Assembly: GCF_017565645.3 (NCBI RefSeq) | Contig: NZ_CP086137.1 | Location: 253,869 to 317,868, forward strand | DNA length: 64,000 nt | Direction: 5' to 3' | DNA from: Bradyrhizobium barranii subsp. barranii | Lineage (GTDB): Bacteria; Pseudomonadota; Alphaproteobacteria; Rhizobiales; Xanthobacteraceae | In this document: positions 18,251 to 27,866 of the stretch, piece by piece | Numbering within the stretch: position 1 is the first letter of the stretch | Layout of the letters: the number at the start of each line of letters is the position of its first letter | Translations under genes and position numbers: made by a program | Notes under the pieces: model-generated | Database searches by the model: none | What the model was told of the DNA's origin: nothing | The model's input: only the letters and a program-made list of their open reading frames with translations

Positions 18251-18592
18251 TAGAGGCGGTAGGCAGCGCGAGTCGCTGCCAGGAAGACGACTAGGAAGGC
18301 CCAAGCGATAATGATCGAAGAGCGAGGGATGGCTTCGAGCCGTACGAAAAAGAAATGCGCGGCGATGAAGACCGCCGCCGAAACTGTTGCTGCCTTCATG
18401 ATCGCGACAAGATCCGGCAGCGAGGCGTAGCGCCACACCCCCCCGGTTTATGCCAAGCGCAAAACCGACAAGGCTGACGGTTAGGCCGAATAGAGCCGCT
18501 GCGGCGAAATATTCGAATTCGTTCTGGACGAAGAGCTCCGAATCCAGCCGCAATACCAAGGCGAGAAGGAAAGCCGCCGAGCTTACTACTAG
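18240..18592 (-). pseudogene. N-terminal membrane fragment of CapD/FlaA1-type dehydratase
   Basis: In two overlapping frames the segment reads AFLLALVLRLDSELF, a hydrophobic stretch, GVALRLAAG where intact relatives have GVWRYASLPDLVAI, and then (next frame) WRYASLPDLVAIMKAAT followed by two more helices. This is the N-terminal four-helix anchor of CapD/WbpM-like proteins. A frameshift lies near 18435, IS1380 cuts off the first residues at 18592, and the catalytic domain is gone after about 18250. The C-terminal end survives at 15549-15905. Confidence 0.7.
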
Positions 18593-20224
18593 CCCGTCTT
18601 ATTCGTAAGAGGCGCCCGAGAGGCTGGCGAGCGTGGTGTAAAGCGCTGATACGGCGTAGGATTCGGTTGTGAAGCCAACCCCATCACCTCCAACCGCGAA
18701 CGCCACGCCCGCCATGACCGACGATACGATTCCGCCCTTCTCGTTTCCAGCCATTCACGCCAAGAAAGTCACAGCTGCCTTCGATGGTGGACGCCTAACC
18801 TCGAATGGGGGCGTGATGCTTCTGGCGATGGCCGAGCGGCGTCTCGGTTTGGCCGACAATCTGGCCCGGGTGTTCCCGGATCGGCGCGATCCGACGCGGG
18901 TCGTGCACAGCCTGGTCGATATGTTCCGCGCGCGCATGTTCGCGATCTGCTGCGGCTACGAGGACGCCGACGACCTCGATCATCTGCGGTCCGATCCCGC
19001 ATTCAAGCTGGCCTGCGGTCGCCTACCGGACACGGGCCGGGATTTGTGTTCCCAACCGACGCTGTCACGCCTGGAGAATGCGCCGCGCCTGCGCGACGTG
19101 ATCCGGCTGACCTACATTTTGGTCGACGCATGGATGGATAGCTACCCGCGCGAGCCGGCATCCGTCACGCTCGACATCGATGATACCTGCGACGTCGTCC
19201 ACGGCCATCAGCAGCTCTCGCTGTTCAACGCTCATTATGATGAACGCTGCTTTCTGCCGATCCACGTCTACGACACGGAGAAGAGCCGGCCCGTGGCGGT
19301 CGTGCTGCGGCCCGGCAAGACGCCGGGCGGCGTCGAGGTGCGTGCCCATCTGCGCCGCCTGGTACGGCATATCCGCACGCGATGGCACAACACGCAAATT
19401 ACGTTCCGTGGCGACGGGCACTATGCCCGGCCGGAGGCCATGGCGTGGTGCGAGACCAACGGCATCGACTACATCTTCGGTCTGTCCGGCACCAAGCCTC
19501 TCGCCAGAAAAGTCGACGAGGTCGCCGACGACATCCGCACCCGACGCGCCATCGAGAACCTGCCGGTTCTGCGTGGCTATACCGAGACGCGCCACAAGGC
19601 AAAGTCCTGGGATCGCGAACGGCGCACCGTCGCCCGTATTGAGGCGACCATGCTCGGCCTCGACATCCGTTTCGTCGTCACCAGCCTCGATGTCGGCTCG
19701 GCCGAGTGGATCTACGACAGCCTGTATTGCGCGCGCGGCCAAGCAGAGAATCTGATCAAGCTGCATAAGACACAGCTCGCCTCCGACCGCACCAGCTGCC
19801 GTTCGGCGCTCGCCAACCAGGTCCGTCTCGTGCTCCATACGGCCGCTTATTGGCTGATGCTGACCGTGCGCGACGCCATTCCCAAAGCCCGGGAATTGGC
19901 CACTGCCGAGTTCGCGACGCTGCGTCTTCGTCTCTTGAAACTCGCTGCCCGTGTGGTCGAGACCACGAGCCGCATTCGCCTTGCGTTCGCCGCGGCATGT
20001 CCCGAAGCCGACCTGATCCGCGGCTTGCCCGGCGCGCTGCTGCCGCTCAGTCCTTGACCGGCGGGGCGTCCGCCCCCCGTTCGCCCAACCTATCCCTCAA
20101 GCGCGTTGCAAAGTACAGGTGGTCAGGCGGTGAAAAGCCGAAGGCAATCCTGTGCGCCTCGTCAGACAAGATGTGCGGCCGCATCAATCGGGCCAAAAAG
20201 CCGCACTCTCACGAATAGGACGGG
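18593..20224 (+). mobile_element. IS1380-family element, copy 1 (1632 bp)
   Basis: Terminal inverted repeats CCCGTCTTATTCGTAAGAG (left) and, reversed, CCCGTCCTATTCGTGAGAG (right) bound one transposase gene. The flanks are CTAG on the left and CTAA on the right, so a 3-4 bp CTA(R) target duplication is likely but not perfect. A near-identical copy lies inverted at 27867-29483. Copy 1 interrupts the 5' end of the capD-like gene on its left and a HhH-like gene on its right, which implies a rearrangement after insertion. Confidence 0.85.
18714..20057 (+). CDS. IS1380-family transposase (447 aa)
   Basis: The protein has the DDE_Tnp_1-type layout of IS1380 transposases: N-terminal FDGGRLTSNGGVMLLAMAE, LDIDDTCDVVHGHQQ with catalytic Asp, FRGDGHYARPEAMAW with the second Asp, and NLIKLHKTQLASDRTSCRSA near the catalytic Glu region of the fold (the AEN of GQAENLIK). 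ATG at 18714 is preferred to GTG at 18669 because copy 2 carries GCG instead of that GTG while sharing this ATG, giving 447 residues in both. It looks intact and possibly active. Confidence 0.9.
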   Translation: MTDDTIPPFSFPAIHAKKVTAAFDGGRLTSNGGVMLLAMAERRLGLADNLARVFPDRRDPTRVVHSLVDMFRARMFAICCGYEDADDLDHLRSDPAFKLACGRLPDTGRDLCSQPTLSRLENAPRLRDVIRLTYILVDAWMDSYPREPASVTLDIDDTCDVVHGHQQLSLFNAHYDERCFLPIHVYDTEKSRPVAVVLRPGKTPGGVEVRAHLRRLVRHIRTRWHNTQITFRGDGHYARPEAMAWCETNGIDYIFGLSGTKPLARKVDEVADDIRTRRAIENLPVLRGYTETRHKAKSWDRERRTVARIEATMLGLDIRFVVTSLDVGSAEWIYDSLYCARGQAENLIKLHKTQLASDRTSCRSALANQVRLVLHTAAYWLMLTVRDAIPKARELATAEFATLRLRLLKLAARVVETTSRIRLAFAAACPEADLIRGLPGALLPLSP

Positions 20225-20710
20225 CTAAAGGCGGTTTGGTTGAGGTGACCGTTCCTGAGCGGAGCTTTCGGAACCGGACATCGGTCGATAAGTTTGAGAT
20301 GGCTGCAAGCATGCCGGGTCTTGTCGTAGCGGCAGTTCTCGTAGGTCCAGTAACTGTCCAGGAGATGGCACGCTGGGTCACATGCCGTCTGACTGATCTC
20401 TTGCCAGGTTATTCCGCCGTGAGCCTGAAGGTACGACTTAGCGACTCTGTCTGAAATTCCCTGGAAGGAGAACGTTTCGACCATCCAGCTGAATAGGAGC
20501 GGCGTTTCCCGAGCTCGCACGATTTCACGAAGGTCGGGATCTGGCGAGCTGATACTGAGTTGAGGAGCGGACGAGAGTTGGCCACTGCTATTGCGGCATA
20601 TGGCCTCGATCAGGCCGATTGCGTACCTGACCGCCGCTGCGCCGGTGGACCGAGAGTGCCCCGTCGCTGCCAATGATCGAGACTTTGCTAGATCAAAGAT
20701 ACGAGCCTCC
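20225..20710 (-). pseudogene. Conserved hypothetical protein truncated by IS1380
   Basis: The minus-strand frame reads FSFQGISDRVAKSYLQAHGG, then CRYDKTRHACSHLKLIDRCPVP and PLRNGHLNQTA, then runs into the IS1380 end at 20224. Cys-rich, helix-hairpin-like proteins with this PLRNGxLNQTA block occur in alphaproteobacteria and resemble base-excision glycosylase-like proteins. Function is not established. The N-terminal side is open to about 20710 with a possible ATG at 20673. The C-terminal part is lost. Confidence 0.5.
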
Positions 20711-20832
20711 TTTGGGCATCGCTGTCACCATCGATGTATCGCTGGGTTGTTTGGATCGAGCGATGGCCAGCCAAGAGCTGCACGTCTCTTAGGGAGCCGC
20801 CTGCCTTGTGAACGAGCCGCGCGGCTCGCGTA

Positions 20833-21660
20833 ATGAAGGTTCTTCGGCCCGAATGTGAGGAACACGGGACTTACTATGCGCAGCGGAAGGTGCCCGAACG
20901 CCTTCAAAAAGCGGTCGCGCGCGTGCTCAATTCAGGCCGTGGTCGCCAAGTCTTCCTAAAGAAGTCACTGGGGACCAAAGACCTCAAGGCGGCGAATGTG
21001 GCCGCAACGCACGTCCTTGCCGACTTCGACCGGACGATTGCCGATGCAGAAGCGCTGTTGAAGGAGCGTCCCGTAATTCCATCGCTGACTGATGCGCAGA
21101 TAAAGCGCATGGCGGAAGCATACTACGCAGCCAGATTGGCGAATGATGAGGAGGAGCGCCGCGAGGGCACTGGCTCCGAGCCGTTGTTTCAAAGCATCGC
21201 GAAGCAGCTCAGTGCGGCGGGTATCGAGTATCAAACCTCATTTTCCGTTGGTGCAACGCCAGAGGCTGGCTTGTCGGACCGCGAAGTGCTGAAGCGCGTT
21301 GCACACTCGAGTACGAGCTGGCCATCGTCCCGCCCGCGTTGGCTCGCGGCGACATCAGCGTCATCCGAGAAGAGCTGGACGAGCTGCTGAGTGATTTCCA
21401 ACTCAATGTTGACCGCAAGAGCCAGTCGTACCGAAAGCTCGGCATGGCAGTGCTAACAGCCTACGTTCGCGCTCTCAGAGACATCGAGAGACCGAATGCG
21501 GGTGAGCCGATTGAGACGCCTCCATCCGCCTACGTGCTCCCTGAGCTTCCTACGGGCCAACAAGGAGGCACGCTACGCGAAGCCTTCGAGGGCTGGAAGA
21601 AAGAGCGCCAGAGGCCGGAGGGTATCGCATCAAGTGCACGTCCGAGAACATTGAACGCGT
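20833..21660 (+). pseudogene. Tyrosine-recombinase-type integrase, N-terminal part only
   Basis: The first frame (20833 to about 21300) resembles the DUF6538/arm-binding N-terminus of phage-type integrases: YYAQRKVPERLQKAV, GRQVFLKKSLGTKDLKAANV and a long Asp/Glu-rich helix. The frame shifts near 21300 and continues LEYELAIVPPALARGDI and AFEGWKKERQRPEG. The core-binding and catalytic domains (R-H-R-Y residues) are missing. It is a dead fragment of a phage- or island-type integrase. Confidence 0.6.
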
Positions 21661-21798
21661 CATTACGGAAAATCAGCTTTCTTATTTTCACTGATCTCCG
21701 CATCCCGAAGCGTTCGTCAAACAGTGTCCGGAGCAGCAGGGAGGAAAAAATGTCAGACCGGCGCGAGCTATACCGGAGCCCAAATGGGGACGCATGGT

Positions 21799-21935
21799 TC
21801 ATCGCACGCGAGCCCAGTGGACCAGCCCTTCAGCGTTGGAGAACGCTCCGTACTTCCAAGCGTTGGTGACGAGTTCATGCAGAATCAGGCTCATCGGCAT
21901 AATCTGCCGTGGGTTGAGACGCACTGCCGGTCCGG
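21799..21935 (-). pseudogene. C-terminal fragment of HWE-type histidine kinase
   Basis: The short frame RLNPRQIMPMSLILHELVTN followed by AWKYGAFSNAEG is the N-box of HWE/HisKA_2 sensor kinases (HELxTNAxKYGALS). Neither the phosphoacceptor nor the remaining ATP lid is present, and there is no start. An IS256 insertion lies 70 bp to its upstream side. It is only a relic. Confidence 0.55.
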
Positions 21936-22012
21936 GGGTTAGGGGCCTGCACTTGAGGCTGGGGCCGTGGCAATTGACCAAACTCGACACCTGCGGTGTC
22001 CCAGCCACCACA

Positions 22013-23408
22013 GAGCTATGCGGGATTTTGGGTGACGAGGCGATCAGGCGGCGTGGTTTTCCGGCACTTGGATGACCTCGATGCCGTTTTCGAATCTGAC
22101 ACCTGCGATGACCTTCGGCAACTGATTTGTGCCTTTCAGCCGCCGCCAGGTCTTTGATGCGGCGCAGAGCAGCTTGAACACCATCAACTTGGCAGTCGTT
22201 GACGATAACGAACCTTTCGTGCGCACCGTTCTGTGCCGGACCGTCGCGAACACGCTTTCGATGGGATTCGTCGTCCGCAAGTGGTCCCAATGCTCGGCGG
22301 GGAATTCGTAGAACGCAAGCATTGCGTCGCGATCTTTCGTCAGGCACTCGACCGCCTTGTCGTACTTCGCTCCGTATTTCTCGGCAAAGACATCGATCGC
22401 CACTTCGGCCGAAGCTCGGTTGGACGCCAAATAGACCTCGCGCAGATCCTTCTTCATGCTGGCCTGTACCGACACTGCGACTTTGTTCAAGATATTCGCG
22501 GTTTTGTGCACCCAGCACCGCTGATGTCGCGTGGCGGGAAAGACCTCGTCGAGCGCCTTCCAGAAGCCGAGCGCGCCGTCACCGACGGCGATTTCCGGGG
22601 CGATCTTCAGCCCACGGGTTTTCGCCTCGACGAGCAGTTCGTGCCAGCTCTGCGTGCTCTCGCGCACGCCGACCTGGAAGCCGATGAGTTCCTTCTTGCC
22701 TTCCGGCGTCGCGCCGATCAGCACCAGCATGCATTCGCTGTGGTCTTCCATGCGAGCCTGCAGGAAGACGCCGTCCGCCCACACGTATACGTACCGGCGC
22801 GCCGACAGATCGCGCTTCTGCCAACGCTCGTACTCGAGCTGCCACTCCGTCGTCAGTCTGGAAACCACCGCTGGAGAAAGATTCGGCGCATCCTTGCCCA
22901 AGAGCGCCGCCAGCGCCTCCTGGAAGTCGCCCGTCGAGATGCCTCGCAGGTACAGAACCGGCAAAAGTGCATCCAAGCTCTTCGTGCGCCGTGCCCACAA
23001 CGGCAGGATCGCCGAGGTGAAGCGGATCCGCTCGCCATCGCTGGTCACCGCGCGATCGCGAATCTTTACCCGGGCGACTTCGACGGCGCCGATCCCCGTC
23101 TGGATCGTCCGCACTGGACCATGGCCGTGCCGCACGAGGCGGTCGCGGCCATCGGGAAGCTTCAAGCCCTTCATCGCGGCGAGAAACGCCTCGGCTTCCA
23201 TCTCGACAGCCTGCGCAAGCAGCTGCCGAGCACCAGATCGCAAAATATTCGTCAGTGGATCGTCGATCTCATCGGGCTGACGCAGTGGGACAATGTTGCT
23301 ATGCTCGTTCATGGCGTATCGCTCTCCTTGAGGTTCTGGCAGGCTCGACACCCGCCTCGATACGCCGCCTATCTCATTCCGTCATCACCCAGTTTCCCGC
23401 ATAGCTCG
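22013..23408 (-). mobile_element. IS256-family element A (1396 bp) with 9-bp target duplication
   Basis: Imperfect inverted ends GAGCTATGCGGGATTTTGGG and GAGCTATGCGGGAAACTGGG flank a single transposase. The 9-bp direct repeat GCCACCACA occurs at 22004-22012 and 23409-23417, exactly outside the ends. That shows a clean insertion, unaltered since. Confidence 0.95.
22044..23312 (-). CDS. IS256-family transposase (mutator type)
   Basis: The 422-residue protein has the IS256 DDE layout: WADGVFLQARMEDHSECMLV with the first Asp, AVGDGALGFWKALDEVFP with the second Asp, then RHQRCWVHKTANILNKV (the C/H motif) and NPIESVFATVRHRT with the Glu. ATG at 23312 is chosen because MNEHSN starts like the MTETTN of the sister transposase at 24382; a frame to 23351 is longer but reaches outside the conserved part. 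It appears full length. Confidence 0.93.
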   Translation of the reverse strand: MNEHSNIVPLRQPDEIDDPLTNILRSGARQLLAQAVEMEAEAFLAAMKGLKLPDGRDRLVRHGHGPVRTIQTGIGAVEVARVKIRDRAVTSDGERIRFTSAILPLWARRTKSLDALLPVLYLRGISTGDFQEALAALLGKDAPNLSPAVVSRLTTEWQLEYERWQKRDLSARRYVYVWADGVFLQARMEDHSECMLVLIGATPEGKKELIGFQVGVRESTQSWHELLVEAKTRGLKIAPEIAVGDGALGFWKALDEVFPATRHQRCWVHKTANILNKVAVSVQASMKKDLREVYLASNRASAEVAIDVFAEKYGAKYDKAVECLTKDRDAMLAFYEFPAEHWDHLRTTNPIESVFATVRHRTVRTKGSLSSTTAKLMVFKLLCAASKTWRRLKGTNQLPKVIAGVRFENGIEVIQVPENHAA

Positions 23409-23588
23409 CCACCACATGCGCAGCACAGAAGGATAACGATGCGCAATCCAACAGACATGCCAGGCGCGCGCCATCCCCCAGTTTTGTTGTCCAATAGACT
23501 ACCGGGGAACGCCTTACGAGCGGCTTAGGGAAGACAGTTTGTGCGACGTCTACGAGGTGAGTGATCGATTAGTAGAGGGGCCCCCTGA

Positions 23589-23873
23589 TCACTCCTCTGC
23601 ACTTGATTGCTCTAATTGGGCGTTCATAAAGGAATTCGCTATGGTGACCAGATGCACAGCGGCGGTCCCTAGCTGCTCCATTTCTTTGTCAGCTATGTAG
23701 ACTGCAGCAGCACGGCGGTAGGCAATGGCCACGGTTGCATAGGCATCGGTGATCAGTACGGCCGAGTGATCATGCTCATCCTTTGCCTGCCGAACACGCC
23801 CTTTGACAACCCTCATAGCCGCATCTGCACTCTGTTCAGCCAACTTCACATCTCGTAAGCTGGGATCGGTCAC
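23589..23873 (-). CDS. Hypothetical helical protein (94 aa)
   Basis: A GTG start at 23873 opens a 94-residue protein dominated by helices (LAEQSADAAMRVVKGRVRQA, YRRAAAVYIADKEMEQLGTA). It has no Cys, no membrane segment and no motif I recognise. It sits between the two IS256-family elements. Codon use is plausible for a gene, but support is limited. Confidence 0.4.
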   Translation of the reverse strand: MTDPSLRDVKLAEQSADAAMRVVKGRVRQAKDEHDHSAVLITDAYATVAIAYRRAAAVYIADKEMEQLGTAAVHLVTIANSFMNAQLEQSSAEE

Positions 23874-24284
23874 TCCGGGCTGACATCCTGCAGCTGCGCC
23901 AGCGACAACCTGGTAGTATTGGCGCTTTTAATTCTCATTGGATGTTAGGTAGCTCTGCAAAAGGCGGCGAGCCCTTGCCTGTAGGTATTTCCGATCCTCC
24001 CGGATCTTTTGGTGATCTGAGCTAAACCAACGAAGCATCGTTCACCTGTATGCCTTCAAGCTGGTGTGCAAATCGCAAAAACGTCCAAAGTTCCACGTGA
24101 CGTTCAGGTCAATTCACCACGGACAGAAGAACTCCGCACTGCTTTATTCCGCTCCGAAGGTGGGCTGGTGGACTCGCCACATGCAGTGGTCCGTTTCCTT
24201 TTTGGTTGAGGGAATACGCAGGGCATCTAGCCGTCGAGGACATCGACGACAAGGTCATGCGTGAGTTCATCCCGGGGCGCCCAA
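23874..24284. other. Gene-free stretch before IS256 element B
   Basis: No convincing gene is seen. A + frame near 24195-24284 reads REYAGHLAVEDIDDKVMREF up to the IS target site, which looks like a coding fragment of unknown origin without start or stop. Confidence 0.3.
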
Positions 24285-25683
24285 GAGCTATGGCGGAATC
24301 TGGGTGATGACGGTGTGAGGAAGGCGGCGTATCGAGGCGGGTGACGAGCCTGCCAGAACCTCTCGAGGAGAGCGATACGCCATGACCGAGACTACCAATG
24401 TTCTTGCTTTCCGTCAGCCGTCCGCGGTTGATGATCCACTGACCGATATCGTTCGAGCCGGCGCGCGGGACCTGCTTGCCAGGGCGATCGAGATCGAGGT
24501 TGGCGCGTTTCTGGCCAGCACGGCCAATCTGACGCTGCCCGACGGTCGAGCGCGCCTGGTCCGACATGGGCACGGTCCGGTGCGCGAGATTGCGACCGGC
24601 ATCGGTCCGGTGGAGGTCGCTCGTCCCAAGGTCCGCGACCGCGGAGCGAGCGGGCCAGGCGACCGCCTCCGCTTCAGTTCGGCAATCCTGCCGCTATGGG
24701 CGCGGCGGACGAAGAGCCTGGATGCCTTGATCCCGGTCCTCTATTTGCGCGGCATCTCGACCGGCGACTTCCAGGAGGCGCTCTCGGCGCTGCTCGGCAA
24801 GGATGCGCCGAACCTGTCGCCTTCGGTGATCGCCGGCCTGAAGGCCGATTGGCAGGTCGAGTACGAACGCTGGCAGAGACGCGATCTGTCGGCGCGTCGC
24901 TATGTCTACATCTGGGCCGATGGCGTGTACCTGCAGGCCCGCATGGAAGATCACAGCGAATGCATGCTGGTGCTGATTGGCACCACGCCGGAAGGCAAGA
25001 AGGAGCTGATCGGCTTCCAGGTCGGCGTGCGCGAGAGCGCGCAGAGCTGGCGCGAACTCCTGATCGACCTGCGGCAACGCGGGTTACGGATTGCCCCGCA
25101 ACTCGCCATCGGCGACGGCGCCCTCGGCTTCTGGAAGGCACTGGACGAGGCCTTTCCCGGCACGCGGCACCAACGATGCTGGTGCCATAAAGTGAGCAAC
25201 GTACTCGACAAGGTCGCCAAATCCGTGCAGGGCCTCATGAAGAACGACCTGCGGAACATCTATCTGGCCCCACACCGGGCCGAAGCTGAAACCGCGATCG
25301 ACGTCTTCGTCGAGAAATACCACGTCAAATACGGACGTGCGGTGGAGTGCCTGATCAAGGATCGCCATGCGCTGCTCGCCTTCTTCGACTTCCCTGCTGA
25401 GCACTGGATCCACCTACGCAGCTCGAACCCGATCGAGAGCGTCTTCGCCACGGTGCGCCACCGAACGGTGCGGACCAAGGGATCGCTGTCGCAACAAACC
25501 GCGAAGCTGATGGTGTTCAAGCTCATCGACGCCGCATCGAAGACCTGGCGGCGATTGAAGAGCACGAACCAGTTGCCGAAAGTCATCGCCGGTGTAAAGT
25601 TCATCGACGGAATCGAAGTCATTCCGAACACTGAAAGCCACGCCGCCTGATCAGGCCGCGTCACCCAAAATCAGCCATAGCTC
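24285..25683 (+). mobile_element. IS256-family element B (1399 bp) with 9-bp target duplication
   Basis: Ends GAGCTATGGCGGAATCTGGG and, reversed, GAGCTATGGCTGATTTTGGG flank one transposase. The direct repeat GGCGCCCAA occurs at 24276-24284 and 25684-25692. It is related to but clearly different from element A, so the two are not a recent duplication. Confidence 0.95.
24382..25650 (+). CDS. IS256-family transposase (mutator type)
   Basis: The 422-residue protein shows WADGVYLQARMEDHSECMLV, AIGDGALGFWKALDEAFPG, RHQRCWCHKVSNVLDKV and NPIESVFATVRHRT, giving the same Asp-Asp-Glu set as element A. It differs from that transposase at many positions, mostly in the N-terminal 100 residues. The ATG at 24382 is followed by MTETTNVLAFRQPSA, equivalent to the start chosen for element A. 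It is intact. Confidence 0.93.
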   Translation: MTETTNVLAFRQPSAVDDPLTDIVRAGARDLLARAIEIEVGAFLASTANLTLPDGRARLVRHGHGPVREIATGIGPVEVARPKVRDRGASGPGDRLRFSSAILPLWARRTKSLDALIPVLYLRGISTGDFQEALSALLGKDAPNLSPSVIAGLKADWQVEYERWQRRDLSARRYVYIWADGVYLQARMEDHSECMLVLIGTTPEGKKELIGFQVGVRESAQSWRELLIDLRQRGLRIAPQLAIGDGALGFWKALDEAFPGTRHQRCWCHKVSNVLDKVAKSVQGLMKNDLRNIYLAPHRAEAETAIDVFVEKYHVKYGRAVECLIKDRHALLAFFDFPAEHWIHLRSSNPIESVFATVRHRTVRTKGSLSQQTAKLMVFKLIDAASKTWRRLKSTNQLPKVIAGVKFIDGIEVIPNTESHAA

Positions 25684-25692
25684 GGCGCCCAA

Positions 25693-25908
25693 TCAATTCA
25701 GCTTATAAGAAAAGGAATATGAGTACCTCGTTCGATCGCCCAGCTTATCCGAACCGACGCTTAGAAAACTTCCGGATATTATATCATGAGGAATGAAAGC
25801 TGAACGCTCTCTTCCTACAGTCGGTTCGAAAAGGATGTTTGTAGACGTTCCACCAGGCCTATCGATAACCTCAAAGGCGAATGGCTTTGAGGCATAAACT
25901 CTTTTCAC
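25693..25908 (-). CDS. Hypothetical protein (71 aa), next to an IS256 insertion
   Basis: A GTG at 25908 begins 71 residues (KRVYASKPFAFEVIDRPGG, then FIPHDIISGSFLSVGSDKLG) with beta-strand-like composition. The stop at 25693-25695 lies immediately outside the IS256 target repeat. No ribosome-binding site or ATG supports the start; it may be the remaining 3' end of a longer gene. The upstream frame is Pro/Arg-rich back to a stop. Confidence 0.35.
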   Translation of the reverse strand: MKRVYASKPFAFEVIDRPGGTSTNILFEPTVGRERSAFIPHDIISGSFLSVGSDKLGDRTRYSYSFSYKLN

Positions 25909-26325
25909 CGGCGGCGGAACGCGCGGCCGCGGCGCCGCGATGAACCTCGCTCATGCTGAAAACTCATGCTGAAATTTTAGCCCGGACTTACCTCTGGCCA
26001 GCTGAGGCTAAAGCGCCGAAGCAGATGATCGGGGGCCGTCTTCTGGTACGATTGCCTGCCAAATATCATTCACCACCTTCTGATGACCCTGTTTCGCTAC
26101 CATCAACAAGATACGATTTCGAACCGTAGGCCGTCGCCCATCTTCTTTTGCTTTTTCGACGGCTTGCCTAGGAAGAAATGTGCATATGCGATCCGGCTTG
26201 CGTTCTTGGGACAAATGGATCAAGTGGACTGAGACGCATCGCACGCGCGAAGCGCTCGATCGTCGCATCCGGCTCGCAGAGCCAGACTTTTCCCCAGCCG
26301 CCGAAAGACCAAGGCCCAGGGTCCC
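25909..26325. other. No gene recognised
   Basis: The 417-bp stretch before the second polymerase-like gene contains only short incidental frames on both strands. I see no clear promoter, although it should drive the + strand gene at 26326. Confidence 0.3.
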
Positions 26326-27612
26326 ATGACTTCGATCTTCAATCGTTGGCTTATGCTTTCGCTCTACGTCTCGACCGGATCGATACTGGTTTTCGCTCAC
26401 GGATTTGCCGGCGCCGGATCTTTATTTACAGCGGCCTTTATGGCCGGATCGACGTTGGCGCTGTTCTTGTCCAGCCGCCGGGCGAACTTCACTATCGATC
26501 TCTGCGATCTTCTGTTCGGGATGTTCATCTGCTGCATCGCGATCTCTTTTGCTGTCAACGAGATCCGTAGTGATCCTAAAGAAATTGCTCTCTTGGCACT
26601 TTCGTTGGTTGCTTATCCGTCCGCCCGGTTTTTCGCTGGAAGCAAAGCGATCGCGCCAAGCTTTGTGCTCTGCACAGCGGTAGTCGCGATTATCGGCGCT
26701 GTTCTGACCATCCCAGCCCTCCCGGAACAGTGGAGCGACAGCTATGGCAGGCCTCATCCTGTTGTATTCGGAGAGTTTGGAGCGGCTACGCTTCAATTCA
26801 CTTTGAGTCTGGGCTTTCTGATGATTGCATTGGTCTGTATGAAACTTACAACCCGGCAGGCTATCGCAGCACGAATTCTAGTCGTCATGCTGACAATGGT
26901 TTTTGCGGCCTCCTTTGTGAGATTTTCGTTCGTGGCGATCGGAGCCGCCCTCACATTTGCTTTATTATCTAGCCCGGCCCATGGCAGGAGATACGCAGCT
27001 ACAATGATTTGCCTCATGATCGTTGGCGTCATCATAGGGAACGTTGCTCGTATAGAATTGGCCGCTAGATTTTCGAGCTATGTTCCAGCTGCTGTGCCCG
27101 CTCAGGTCGTCGCCCTCACGCCGATCGCCATCCGTGCCGATGAAGGCGTAGAAGGCCAGGCGAAATCAGGCGAAAACGGCACCAACAGACGCACATCGTG
27201 CCCTATCATAGATCTGCAAGATTCGATCGCTATTCGGAAACAGCTGTATTTAGATGCCTTCGCCATTCTCCCCAGCGCCGGACCGTTCGGCATAGGCATG
27301 GATCACTTCATGGGTAAGTCCTGCATAAAGGACAGCCAGATTCATAATACGATCTTGCAGGCAGCGGTTGAGCTAGGCTGGATCGCAGCAGCGATTCTGG
27401 TGGCGCTTCTTATTTTCGCAGGCTTTTCGCTATGGCGGTTGGCTCATTGCACCGCTGAAGCGCGGTTCGCACTGTGTGCACTAGTATTCGTGGTCACACT
27501 CGCGATGGCACATGGTCGGATTAGCCATGATTCCCTTGTTTTCTTATTCCTGGGCTATGCGGCGGGGGTGAGAGTGCTGTTCGTGCAATCTGGCAAGGCC
27601 CCCGGTACATGA
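26326..27612 (+). CDS. O-antigen ligase/polymerase-like membrane protein
   Basis: The 428-residue protein has about ten to twelve hydrophobic segments. A soluble stretch between residues about 255 and 330 (ARFSSYVPAAVPAQVVALTP, then IAIRKQLYLDAFAILPSAGP) is followed by FGIGMDHFMGKSCIKDSQIH and NTILQAAVELGWIAA. The FGIGxxxF...IHN...ELG block is the conserved region of the Wzy_C/WaaL fold. It would polymerise or ligate surface glycans. It is isolated from the main locus, inside the segment bounded by the two IS1380 copies. Confidence 0.75.
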   Translation: MTSIFNRWLMLSLYVSTGSILVFAHGFAGAGSLFTAAFMAGSTLALFLSSRRANFTIDLCDLLFGMFICCIAISFAVNEIRSDPKEIALLALSLVAYPSARFFAGSKAIAPSFVLCTAVVAIIGAVLTIPALPEQWSDSYGRPHPVVFGEFGAATLQFTLSLGFLMIALVCMKLTTRQAIAARILVVMLTMVFAASFVRFSFVAIGAALTFALLSSPAHGRRYAATMICLMIVGVIIGNVARIELAARFSSYVPAAVPAQVVALTPIAIRADEGVEGQAKSGENGTNRRTSCPIIDLQDSIAIRKQLYLDAFAILPSAGPFGIGMDHFMGKSCIKDSQIHNTILQAAVELGWIAAAILVALLIFAGFSLWRLAHCTAEARFALCALVFVVTLAMAHGRISHDSLVFLFLGYAAGVRVLFVQSGKAPGT

Positions 27613-27866
27613 TCCCATTCGCTAGATAAACTTGTCCAGCAGCTCGCCCTTTGCGCGCCAACCAGACGACCTCCCTCTACGCTCGGCTGCGCAAAAATCC
27701 CTGCCAAGTGTTGCAATTTTACACCGGTGTAGCGTGGACAGAATACAAGCGGCGTGACATACACAGTTTCAATTCAGGGTTTCATAATAACGAACCATAA
27801 TGCACAGGTCACCGAGTCAATTCTTACGGATGCTATCCCGTGGCAGTACTGCGGTGCACGATCTAG
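27613..27866. other. Gene-free gap before IS1380 copy 2
   Basis: No gene, RNA or clear repeat is seen. The sequence is AT-richer between 27700 and 27830 than its surroundings. Confidence 0.3.

Noticed and set aside
22233..23528. A 431-residue + frame across IS256 element A
   Set aside because: It is the antisense shadow of the transposase on the minus strand.
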